NCBI GenBank assembly: GCA_023129115.1
Contig: JAGMCR010000006.1
Span: forward strand, 1 to 49,290
Direction: 5' to 3'
Length of the DNA stretch: 49,290 nt
Origin: Candidatus Iainarchaeum sp.
GTDB taxonomy: Archaea > B1Sed10-29 > WALL01
Shown here piece after piece: positions 1-7,293 of the stretch. The position numbers were made by a program, and so were the translations under genes. A model generated the notes under the pieces. That model was not told where the DNA came from. It was given only the letters and a program-made list of their open reading frames with translations, and did no database searches. Positions within the stretch are counted from its first letter, which is position 1, and every line of letters starts with the position of its first letter.

Positions 1-353
1 CGATGGGCAACCCGCACTGCGTCGTGTTCGCGGGCGACCTGGGCTTTGACCTGCCGGTGCTCGGCCCTCTTTTCGAGCACCACGAGTCGTTTCCCAACCG
101 CATCAACACGGAGTTCGTGAAGGTCCTCAATGACCACGAGGCCGAGGCCCGCGTGTGGGAGCGCGGCGCGGGAGAGACTCTGGCGTGCGGGACGGGCGCG
201 TGTGCGGTTGCGGTGGCGTGCGCCTTGAACAAAAAAACGAACCGCCGCATAAAAGTCCACCTCGCGGGCGGCGACCTGGACATCGAGTGGGCCGAGGACA
301 ACCACGTCTACATGACTGGCTCCGCGGAGTTTGTGTTTGATGGGGTGATTTGA
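1..353 (+). CDS. dapF: Diaminopimelate epimerase, C-terminal part (cut by window edge)
   Basis: C-terminal 117 or so residues of diaminopimelate epimerase, which interconverts LL- and meso-diaminopimelate. The readable part opens with the family motif GNPHCV and carries the second catalytic cysteine in [12 protein letters not shown]. The first catalytic cysteine lies upstream of the window, so the true start is not visible. The stop TGA shares one base with the ATG of the next gene (TGATG), indicating translational coupling with dapL. Together the pair makes LL-DAP from tetrahydrodipicolinate and then meso-DAP, the usual role being lysine synthesis, since archaea lack DAP-containing murein. 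Identification is firm; only completeness is unknown. Confidence 0.93.
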   Translation, partial: MGNPHCVVFAGDLGFDLPVLGPLFEHHESFPNRINTEFVKVLNDHEAEARVWERGAGETLACGTGACAVAVACALNKKTNRRIKVHLAGGDLDIEWAEDNHVYMTGSAEFVFDGVI

Positions 354-1558
354 TGGTCGAGCGAAACAAGAACATGGCAAAGCTGCAGGCGGGCTACCTT
401 TTCCCGGAAATCAGCCGCCGCAAGAACGCTTTGCTCAAGAAAAACCCCGACGCCAAAATCATCAGCCTGGGCATCGGCAACACGACCGAGCCGCTGTCGC
501 CGTGCATCACCAATGCACTCCGCGACGCTGCCGAGGGCTTGGGCACGCACGAGGGCTATTCGGGCTATGGCGATGAGCAGGGCCTTGCCGAGCTGCGCGG
601 GAAAATCGCCGACACCTTTTACCCCAAACTCGCCTCGGCCGAGGAAGTCTTTGTGTCCGACGGCGCGAAGTGTGACATCGGCAGAATCCAGCTGATGTTC
701 GGCAGCTCCGCTACTGTCGCGGTCCAGGACCCGGCTTATCCGGTCTACGTCGACGGCAGCGTGATGATGGGCCAGACCGACAATTACAACCCCCTCCAAA
801 AGCAGTTCGACGGCATCACTTACCTGGCGTGCAGCCCCGAGAACAATTTTTTCCCCGGCCTGGAAAGCACCTCCCGCACTGACTTGATTTACTTCTGCTC
901 TCCAAACAACCCGACTGGCGCGGCCTCGGCCCGCGACCAGCTAACCCAACTAGTCGACTTCGCCAAGAAGAACAAGTCAATAATCATCTTCGATTCCGCG
1001 TACCGCGACTTCATCCGCGACAAGGGCTTGCCCCGCTCCATTTTCGAGATTGACGGCGCGCGGGAAGTAGCCATCGAGGTGGGCTCCTTCTCAAAGCTCC
1101 TTGGCTTCACGGGCGTCCGGCTCGGCTGGACCGTCGTGCCCAAAGGCTTAAAATTCGACGACGGCCACCCGGTCATCAAGGACTGGAACCGAGTGATGAC
1201 GACGATTTTCAACGGCGCATCGAACATTGTGCAGACCGGCGTGTGCAACGCCTTGACCGAGCAGGGCCTCCGCGAGATGCACGCCACGATTGACTTTTAC
1301 ATGGAGAACGCCCGCTTAATCAAGGACGCCGTGACGTCCCTGGGCTACGAGAATTACGGCGGCGTGAACTCGCCCTACATCTGGGCACGCGTCCCGGGCA
1401 AGTCTTCGTGGGACGCGTTCGAAGAAATCCTTGAAGAAAAGCACGTCGTCACCACGCCTGGCTCTGGCTTCGGCCCGGCGGGCGAGGGCTTCCTGCGGTT
1501 CAGCGCGTTTGGCCACCGTGAGGATGTCGAGGAAGCCGTCAAGCGCCTAAAAGAGTGA
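353..1558 (+). CDS. dapL: LL-diaminopimelate aminotransferase
   Basis: Fold-type I PLP enzyme of 401 residues, close to the usual length of about 410 for DapL. It transfers an amino group from glutamate directly onto tetrahydrodipicolinate, bypassing the succinylase and acetylase branches of lysine synthesis. Visible motifs are SPNNPTGA and the PLP-lysine motif SFSKLLGFTGVRLGW. The ATG at 353 overlaps the dapF stop; a TTG three bases earlier is also in frame but is less likely. The adjacency to dapF supports DapL rather than a generic class I aminotransferase. Confidence 0.92.
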   Translation: MVERNKNMAKLQAGYLFPEISRRKNALLKKNPDAKIISLGIGNTTEPLSPCITNALRDAAEGLGTHEGYSGYGDEQGLAELRGKIADTFYPKLASAEEVFVSDGAKCDIGRIQLMFGSSATVAVQDPAYPVYVDGSVMMGQTDNYNPLQKQFDGITYLACSPENNFFPGLESTSRTDLIYFCSPNNPTGAASARDQLTQLVDFAKKNKSIIIFDSAYRDFIRDKGLPRSIFEIDGAREVAIEVGSFSKLLGFTGVRLGWTVVPKGLKFDDGHPVIKDWNRVMTTIFNGASNIVQTGVCNALTEQGLREMHATIDFYMENARLIKDAVTSLGYENYGGVNSPYIWARVPGKSSWDAFEEILEEKHVVTTPGSGFGPAGEGFLRFSAFGHREDVEEAVKRLKE

Positions 1559-1561
1559 TAA

Positions 1562-1846
1562 TATGACAGAGTACTTGTTCAGGGACGCGCTGGACTCCCC
1601 ATGGCGTTGCCCGACCCGGTGTGGGCGCTGGTCGCGTTTGTCCTCATGGCCTTCGGCGCACGCTTCTTTTTCTACGAGGGCGTCAGGCAGGTCCCTGCCG
1701 ACGTTTCGTCAATAATCATGCTGCTTGAGCCGGTTGGCGCCACTGTGTTTGGCTGGGTCCTGCTTTCCCAGGCCCTGTCCTTCGAGTCAGTGCTCGGCGC
1801 ACTCCTGTTGCTGAGCGGCATTTACCTGCTTTATACACGCGACTGA
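1562..1846 (+). pseudogene. Remnant of an EamA/DMT-family transporter
   Basis: An open frame runs from just after a TAA at 1559-1561 to TGA at 1844-1846. From the ATG at 1601 it encodes 81 residues with two to three hydrophobic helices and the C-terminal EamA-like pattern (helix, VPADVSSIIMLLEPVGA, helix, SGIYLLYTRD). EamA permeases are about 280-300 residues with ten helices, so roughly three quarters is missing and no upstream sequence in the window supplies it. I read it as a decayed 3' fragment. A functional small membrane protein cannot be excluded. Confidence 0.6.
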
Positions 1847-1847
1847 C

Positions 1848-4469
1848 TCACAAGTACTTTGAGTACTTCATCATCTTCATCGCGAGCCCCGGCCTTGACA
1901 TGAGCGCGTTTATCAGTGGCCACGGCCGCTCCATGTCGCCGTGTCTCTCGATTATTTTCGCCAGCCCTTCTGCGTTGGCCAGCCCAAACAATTCATCCAT
2001 CTCCCCCCCCGGAATCTTGTCGAGCATGTTCCTTATCCTGCGGTGCATCGCGAGGTCCTTGCCGTATTCCTTTCTCCACAATGCCTCGTAGTCGCCCGGA
2101 TTCCGGTTTTCCCCGAGCACTGCGCCGCAAATCCTGGCGTTGAATCCCCCGATTGCGACCCCCCCACCGGTATTGTGGAGGAGTATTGGCCCCATCCCGC
2201 CCACAAAAATGTTGGTGTTTGGTATTTCAAGGTCGAATACTTCTTTTGTGGTGGGTTTTACTTTCCTGATTTTTTTTATGGGGATTGGGACAACGTTATT
2301 GTTCACCAGGTTTTTGATGAAGGCAGTCTCTTTTTTTCTTGGGGTGATAGTGTCTAGTATTTTAGTGAGTTGCCCATAAGAAATAGTTTTGGAGTGGTTT
2401 TCAACGAATTTGCGTTTTTTTAGGTATTCCCGTAAATCTTGGGGTAAGAGGCTTAAGGGAAAATTCTTTTGGGAGCAGGTGAAACGGATTTTTTTTAGGT
2501 ATCTCTGTAGTTCTTTTTTGTAGTTGGGAAATACGTCCAAAAGCTTTTTTAGGTTTTCGTTTCCATAGAACCCGATTTTATATGCCGTGCCACTTTTTAT
2601 TTTTTTGCCGTTCCATGTATGGCTACGCGGTTTTTGTTTTTCTATGGAGGGATAAAGGCCAAGCTGCAGAGAGAGGAGAACCAAGTCGCTGGCCAGTTTA
2701 TAACTCGCTGTTTTGGCAGATATTTCAGCAGACCAGTTCCTCCTGTTTTTGCCCGTCCTCACCCGTATTGTGCCGTCCCCAACCAAATACGCTTTAAGGA
2801 ATTCGTACTTCAAGTTGTTTGGCATGTTGAAGACCACAAACGGCACTTCTTTGGTTCTAGCAGATCCCCCCGTTTTGAGAACTTTCTTGAAGATTAAGGA
2901 GAGTAGTTTCCCCCCAAAACCAATGTTGTATTTGCAAACCTTGCCAGTCTTTGGGTTTTTACCTTGTTCTTCCCAAAAAGGAACACCCAAGGCTTTTTTG
3001 ATGCAGTGCTCTGCATCGTCTATGACCCCATTCACTCGGTCATTTTCACCAAAAGTAAGGTACGCCTTTTGGTTGCTTGAGCCCTCAGCCACGTAGTACC
3101 CCAAGAGTCTTGCGAATTCGGGGGTTGCCCTAATGATGTTTGGGATGGCCACCCTGGATTTTGTGAAAGATATTTTGACGTTTTGAGGGATAATCCCTTT
3201 TTTTAGGAAGTTTTCAAGAGGTATGCTGTCACTGACCCAATGAGCAGATTGGTATCTTCGTGGCACGTCCGAAACTTTCGAGTAAATCAGTTCTCTCCCA
3301 CCTTTAACACGGACATATCTAATCATTTCTGGCGCTTCTTCTAAAATCATTTGAACTAAATTTATTTCTTTAATTGATTGATTGTTTGGAACGTCCATGC
3401 TTACAAGTAAATGGTCATAACCTTCCCTGAGTTCTGAAACTTTCTTTTCTTTTAATTCAGAGCCTTCAGCAACCAGCACACTGTGTGACGCTGTTGCTTT
3501 CACCCGGTATCCGTTTTTGAGTATTAGTTCAAAGAGATCTTCTTCTAGGTCGTGTTTCAGGATGCCCCCAACGCCCCAGAAGCCCGGCTTCGTCGCGTCG
3601 CGTTCAATGGAAAAAGCAGACCAATTTTTAATCTTTTCTTTCAAGTGCTTTACAGGGGTCTTCACTAATCTTGGGTTTTTCATATTTCCATTAACAAACG
3701 CCCCAATTCTAACCGTACGTATCAATCCATTCTTTTGTATGACGACTGGTTCTTCTGCATCAATGCTGGTCGCCTTCACGTGCGCGGCCGCGTCCCCAAC
3801 GAGGCAAGTCCCGTCCACGACCGCCGGAGAATTGTCGAACAGCGGAATCAATGCACTCATCTCATCGTCGTACTCCAACTCCATCCCTTTCTTATGCAGC
3901 CACTTCATCAGCGCTTCTCTGGGATTGCCTTTCCTGACGCCAATCCCAACACGGCATTCCTTAGCATTTACAGGAACGACCCACGCAAAGAACCCGGGCG
4001 TCCAGTGTATCTCTACAAACTCTTCGTCTTTCTCCAGGTCCGCAGTGACCTGGTACGCGTGGACGTACTGCCTCTTGGGCGCCCACTTGCTGAGCGGCCC
4101 GTCTGCCGCGACGTCACATTTCCCCCCCCACTTCTTCCCCGTGATTATCTCGGCGCCCTCGCCCTCCGCCTCTTCCGCAATCGTCTTGTCGAGCACTGAC
4201 CGGTCAATCACCATTGTCACGGGCTGGCCCTTCTTTACCTCGAACTCCTCGCCGCCGGGCGAGTAAAACCTTGCGCCCCTGCACTTGTTCAAGACACTTT
4301 CTTCGTATTCAACGTTTAATTTGTCCAATCCCTTTTTCGACACCAATCCAGTGCAGTGCACGGGCTCGCCGATTTTCTTGTGCTCTTCATAAACAGTGAC
4401 TTTCGCCCCGAGCGACGCCGCTTCCTTGGCGCAAAGCAGCCCCGCCGGCCCGGCCCCCACGACTATCAT
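1848..4469 (-). CDS. Geranylgeranyl reductase family flavoprotein interrupted by an intein
   Basis: FAD-dependent reductase of the digeranylgeranylglycerophospholipid reductase family, which saturates the isoprenoid chains of archaeal membrane lipids. The precursor is 873 residues. Residues 1-234 begin with the dinucleotide-binding GAGPAG and reach the FAD motif GDAAAHVKAT. Residues 767-873 resume with TGGGVAIGG, the continuation of the same motif. Between them lies a 532-residue intein (separate entry). The spliced protein would be about 341 residues, shorter than the usual 390-410; the stretch before ADGP is clipped (EGAEIITGKKWGGKCDVAADGP region). The ATG overlaps the phosphohexomutase stop by four bases (ATGA), so the two are co-translated. 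It is convergent with the EamA remnant. Confidence 0.9.
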   Translation of the reverse strand: MIVVGAGPAGLLCAKEAASLGAKVTVYEEHKKIGEPVHCTGLVSKKGLDKLNVEYEESVLNKCRGARFYSPGGEEFEVKKGQPVTMVIDRSVLDKTIAEEAEGEGAEIITGKKWGGKCDVAADGPLSKWAPKRQYVHAYQVTADLEKDEEFVEIHWTPGFFAWVVPVNAKECRVGIGVRKGNPREALMKWLHKKGMELEYDDEMSALIPLFDNSPAVVDGTCLVGDAAAHVKATSIDAEEPVVIQKNGLIRTVRIGAFVNGNMKNPRLVKTPVKHLKEKIKNWSAFSIERDATKPGFWGVGGILKHDLEEDLFELILKNGYRVKATASHSVLVAEGSELKEKKVSELREGYDHLLVSMDVPNNQSIKEINLVQMILEEAPEMIRYVRVKGGRELIYSKVSDVPRRYQSAHWVSDSIPLENFLKKGIIPQNVKISFTKSRVAIPNIIRATPEFARLLGYYVAEGSSNQKAYLTFGENDRVNGVIDDAEHCIKKALGVPFWEEQGKNPKTGKVCKYNIGFGGKLLSLIFKKVLKTGGSARTKEVPFVVFNMPNNLKYEFLKAYLVGDGTIRVRTGKNRRNWSAEISAKTASYKLASDLVLLSLQLGLYPSIEKQKPRSHTWNGKKIKSGTAYKIGFYGNENLKKLLDVFPNYKKELQRYLKKIRFTCSQKNFPLSLLPQDLREYLKKRKFVENHSKTISYGQLTKILDTITPRKKETAFIKNLVNNNVVPIPIKKIRKVKPTTKEVFDLEIPNTNIFVGGMGPILLHNTGGGVAIGGFNARICGAVLGENRNPGDYEALWRKEYGKDLAMHRRIRNMLDKIPGGEMDELFGLANAEGLAKIIERHGDMERPWPLINALMSRPGLAMKMMKYSKYL
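2172..3767 (-). other. Intein with LAGLIDADG (DOD) homing endonuclease in the geranylgeranyl reductase
   Basis: In-frame insertion of 532 residues, precursor positions 235-766. Splicing features: Ser1 in block A (SIDAEEPVVI), block B with T-x-x-H (TASH, intein residues 92-95), block F/G ending ILLHN, and Thr as the +1 extein residue. Two endonuclease motifs are visible: LLGYYVAEG (221-229) and AYLVGDG (326-332), typical of the dodecapeptide family. The insertion splits the conserved FAD-binding stretch between VKAT and TGGG. Base composition drops sharply inside the element (A/T-rich from about 2180 to 3740) relative to the GC-rich exteins, which suggests horizontal acquisition. Confidence 0.93.
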
Positions 4470-5809
4470 TTCGATTCCCCGAGGACTTTCGAGAACTTCG
4501 CAGCCAGCTCGTCAACCCGCTCGGCGGTCTTGGCTTCGACAGTCAGCCGCACTATCGGCTCTGTGTTCGAGGCGCGCATCAATACCCAGCCGTCGCCGAA
4601 GTCAATCCTCACCCCGTCCATTGTATTGACGCCCTCGTACTCGGCAGCCATCCTTTCCTTCAGCCCCTCAATAACCCCAAACTTCTTGTCGTCGCCTACC
4701 TCGACAACAACTCTCTTCCTCGGGTACGCAGGCACTTCCGCGGCCAGTTCACTCAGCTTTTTCCCCTCGCCCTTCATCGCCTGGGCAACCGAAAGCACCA
4801 CGAATATTGGGTCGTCGAACAATACTATCCTGGGCATGACCATGTGCCCGCTGTCCTCGTACCCCAGCAGGGCATTATATTTTTTCCCTGCCTCCATGAT
4901 GTAAGTGTGCCCGACAGGCACCCGGATTATTTCCGCGCCCATTGGCTTGAGGTAGTCTTCCGCGGCCATTGAGCACTCGACTGTCGCGACTATCACCCCC
5001 TTTTCCTTTGCCAGCAGCCGCTTCGCGACTATGGCTGCGGCCTGGTCCGCGCTGAGCACATTGCCTGTCTCGTCCACCAGCACTGCCCGGTCGCCGTCCG
5101 CGTCGAACGCGACGCCGAACCCCTCGCCCTGCTCTGCCGTGGCCTTGATTAATTCGCCAAGCGTTTCCTTGCTCGGCTTGGGGTCCCGCACTTTGAGCTG
5201 CGGGTCCTTCTCGCAAAACAATTCTTTTACTTCCATTCCCAGTGCCTTGAACACTTCGGGGTGCGTGGCAGTCGTGGCCGCGCCGCCGCAGTCCAAAACG
5301 CACTTGACTCCGCTGCAGTCGAACCCCTGGCCTGTAACCAGCTCCAGGTACGGCGCCTTCGCGTCCAGTGCCCCGCCGTCCTTGCCACTCCCAACAGCGA
5401 ATTCCTGCTTCTCGGTCTTCTCCCCGATTTCCTTGAAGTCCTGGGCCATGAATGACATTCCCGTGCCGTAAAACACTTTCAACCCGTTACAATCAGCGGG
5501 CAGGTGCGACGGCGTGATATAAGCGCACAATTCTTTCCCGTAATGCTGCGCGCAGTATACTGCGGCGCCGAAGCTTGTTTCCCCGCAGTCAAACACTTCG
5601 ACTTCTGTCTGCAGCAATCCCTTCTTGAGCGCCGCCGCGAGCGGCGGCGAGGTCCACCGCGGGTCCCTCCCCATGACTATACTCTTCAACCCTCTTTCGA
5701 CCATGATGCTGCCGAGGCTCCTGCCAATGGCTTCCATGACCCCCTCGTCCAGCTCTTCTGGGTACTTTCCCCTGATGTCGTAGGCCCTGAATATGTGCTT
5801 TGGGAACAT
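4466..5809 (-). CDS. Phosphomannomutase/phosphoglucomutase
   Basis: Alpha-D-phosphohexomutase of 447 residues that moves phosphate between C6 and C1 of hexose (or hexosamine) phosphates to feed nucleotide-sugar synthesis. Motifs: start FRAYDIRG; active-site serine loop TPSHLP (Ser101) where most family members have TASHNP; metal loop DADGDR (236-241); sugar-binding GYEDSGH (316-322, usually GGExSGH); phosphate loop RASNTEP (412-418). All four functional loops are present, so it is probably active; substrate cannot be told from sequence. It is the first gene of a two-gene unit with the geranylgeranyl reductase (4-bp overlap). Transcription starts from the symmetrical TATA box at 5833-5842. Confidence 0.9.
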   Translation of the reverse strand: MFPKHIFRAYDIRGKYPEELDEGVMEAIGRSLGSIMVERGLKSIVMGRDPRWTSPPLAAALKKGLLQTEVEVFDCGETSFGAAVYCAQHYGKELCAYITPSHLPADCNGLKVFYGTGMSFMAQDFKEIGEKTEKQEFAVGSGKDGGALDAKAPYLELVTGQGFDCSGVKCVLDCGGAATTATHPEVFKALGMEVKELFCEKDPQLKVRDPKPSKETLGELIKATAEQGEGFGVAFDADGDRAVLVDETGNVLSADQAAAIVAKRLLAKEKGVIVATVECSMAAEDYLKPMGAEIIRVPVGHTYIMEAGKKYNALLGYEDSGHMVMPRIVLFDDPIFVVLSVAQAMKGEGKKLSELAAEVPAYPRKRVVVEVGDDKKFGVIEGLKERMAAEYEGVNTMDGVRIDFGDGWVLMRASNTEPIVRLTVEAKTAERVDELAAKFSKVLGESK

Positions 5810-5832
5810 CGCTTTTCCTCTTTGACTTTATG

Positions 5833-5842
5833 TATTTAAATA
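5833..5842. promoter_or_regulatory. Symmetrical TATA box serving two divergent leaderless genes
   Basis: TATTTAAATA is a perfect 10-bp palindrome. Its centre is 25.5 bp from the A of the glycosyltransferase ATG (5863, plus) and 28.5 bp from the A of the mutase ATG (5809, minus). Both distances fit archaeal TATA-to-start spacing for leaderless mRNAs, and no other TATA-like stretch is present in the 53-bp gap. Confidence 0.7.
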
Positions 5843-5862
5843 ACATCACCAAGAATAGTGGC

Positions 5863-6972
5863 ATGGACATCTGCATGGTCAACCCCTTCTTCTTTCCGTA
5901 CATGGGTGGGACCGAAAAGCACATTTACGAGGTCGGCCGGCGGCTCGCCAAGAACCACCACGTGACCGTCCTCACTTACCGCTACCCCAAGGCACCGAAG
6001 CGCGAAGTGGTCGCAGGGATGGAAGTAATCCGCGCCCGCGCCCTGGTGCTCACTTACCTCCCGCACCCGTTGCCGCCGCCCATGCCCCTCGCGCCGCACG
6101 CGGACGCGGTCATCCAGAAGCAGGCCCGCTACAACGACTTGTTCCACTTCCACAACCGTTTCACTTACTCTGTCAACAGCTTCAAAAGCCTCAAGCGCAA
6201 GGGCAGGCACGTCTGCCTCACGCTCCACAACGCGCGGCCCCAGGGCATCGACCCGGTGACCGACGCAGCGGGCTCTTTTTACGACGACTTCTTCGGCGAA
6301 AAAATATTCGGCCAGTGCGACCGCATCGCCGCCGTCTCCCGCAACACCCTGGAGACCACTCTCCAAGAGGAGTACCGCGGCAAGGCCTCGGTCGTCTACA
6401 ACGGCGTGAACCTCGAGGACTACGACCCCCGGATGGACTGCTCGGACACGCTTTCGGAGTACGGCGACTTCGTGTTCTCGAACGGCCGCCTCGTCGAGCA
6501 GAAGGGGTTCAAGTACTTGCTCGAGGCAGCGAAGAGCATTGACTCCCACATCGTGATTCTGGGCCGCGGCCAGCAGAAGAAAAGGCTAAAGCGCTTGGCC
6601 CCGGACAACGTCACCTTCATCACCAAGCCCGTGAGCGAGGAAATCCTGGCGTGCCTCTACGGCGCGGCCAAGGCATTCGTCCTATCGTCTTTGTACGAGC
6701 CGTTTGGCATGGCGTTCCTCGAGGCCATGGCCATGGAGACCCCGGTCGTCGGCACCACGGTCGGCGGCATCCCGGAGATAGTAACCAAAGAAGTCGGCCG
6801 CCTCGTCCCCCCGCGCGACCCGGCGGCCATTGCCGAGGCAGTCAACTCCATCCTCGCCAGCCCAGCCCAGGCCAAGCGCATGGGCCACGCCGGCAGAAAG
6901 CGGGTCCAGAAAAACTTCACCTGGGACCACAGCGCCCAGGGATACGAAAAGCTCTATGCCTCGTTGGAGTGA
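5863..6972 (+). CDS. Glycosyltransferase family 4
   Basis: GT-B fold retaining glycosyltransferase, 369 residues. The N-terminal domain has the acceptor-side motif FFPYMGGTEKH; the C-terminal Rossmann domain has NGRLVEQKGFKYLLEA and the donor-binding EPFGMAFLEAMAMETPVVGT (E-x7-E). It should transfer a sugar from a nucleotide donor to a lipid or glycan in the cytoplasm or at the membrane face; the substrate is not predictable. The start chosen is the ATG at 5863 rather than an in-frame ATG at 5800, because the latter lies beyond the TATA box and inside the divergent gene, while 5863 is at leaderless distance. Divergent pairing with the phosphohexomutase suggests a shared role in sugar metabolism. 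Confidence 0.9.
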   Translation: MDICMVNPFFFPYMGGTEKHIYEVGRRLAKNHHVTVLTYRYPKAPKREVVAGMEVIRARALVLTYLPHPLPPPMPLAPHADAVIQKQARYNDLFHFHNRFTYSVNSFKSLKRKGRHVCLTLHNARPQGIDPVTDAAGSFYDDFFGEKIFGQCDRIAAVSRNTLETTLQEEYRGKASVVYNGVNLEDYDPRMDCSDTLSEYGDFVFSNGRLVEQKGFKYLLEAAKSIDSHIVILGRGQQKKRLKRLAPDNVTFITKPVSEEILACLYGAAKAFVLSSLYEPFGMAFLEAMAMETPVVGTTVGGIPEIVTKEVGRLVPPRDPAAIAEAVNSILASPAQAKRMGHAGRKRVQKNFTWDHSAQGYEKLYASLE

Positions 6973-7293
6973 AGTGGGGAGAGATACACCTCTTGGCCTC
7001 ACCCAGTTATTGGGGCCCCGCCCCCCTCTCCCCAAAGGGACAGGGCCCTCGGGGGCCGCCTCTCCCCACACGACCCCACTGATAAGTTGTTGTTCAAACT
7101 CCTTTATATGGCTTTCGTTTTGGGTTTAGAGCCACATACAAGCTTATTTCACAAATCAAAGGCATGTAAAGCGTATTTTTGGTGTTGGGAGTTGCATATA
7201 CTGCCACATACTCCTTTCACCTGTCCCTCACTAGCCTATCCAGAAAAAACACTAAATAAAACGAAAAAACAAGAAAAAAGCAGTACATGCCCG
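6973..7293. other. Intergenic region between convergent genes
   Basis: 321 bp without a credible gene. It holds a GC-rich stretch (about 7000-7075), an isolated TATA-like CTTTATATGG near 7101-7110 with no ORF behind it, a short direct repeat GCCACATAC (7131 and 7203), and the poly-T terminator of the protease gene (separate entry). Confidence 0.5.
7243..7280 (-). terminator. Oligo-T transcription terminator of the protease gene
   Basis: On the minus strand, directly downstream of the protease stop, there are four runs of T (TTTTTTC, TTTTTTCG, TTTTATTT, TTTTTTC) within 40 bases and no stem-loop. Successive T tracts of this kind are the usual archaeal intrinsic terminator. Confidence 0.65.

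Noticed and set aside
7090..7130. tRNA-like GTTCAAACTCC next to a TATA-like stretch
   Set aside because: No acceptor stem, anticodon arm or D-arm could be paired around it.
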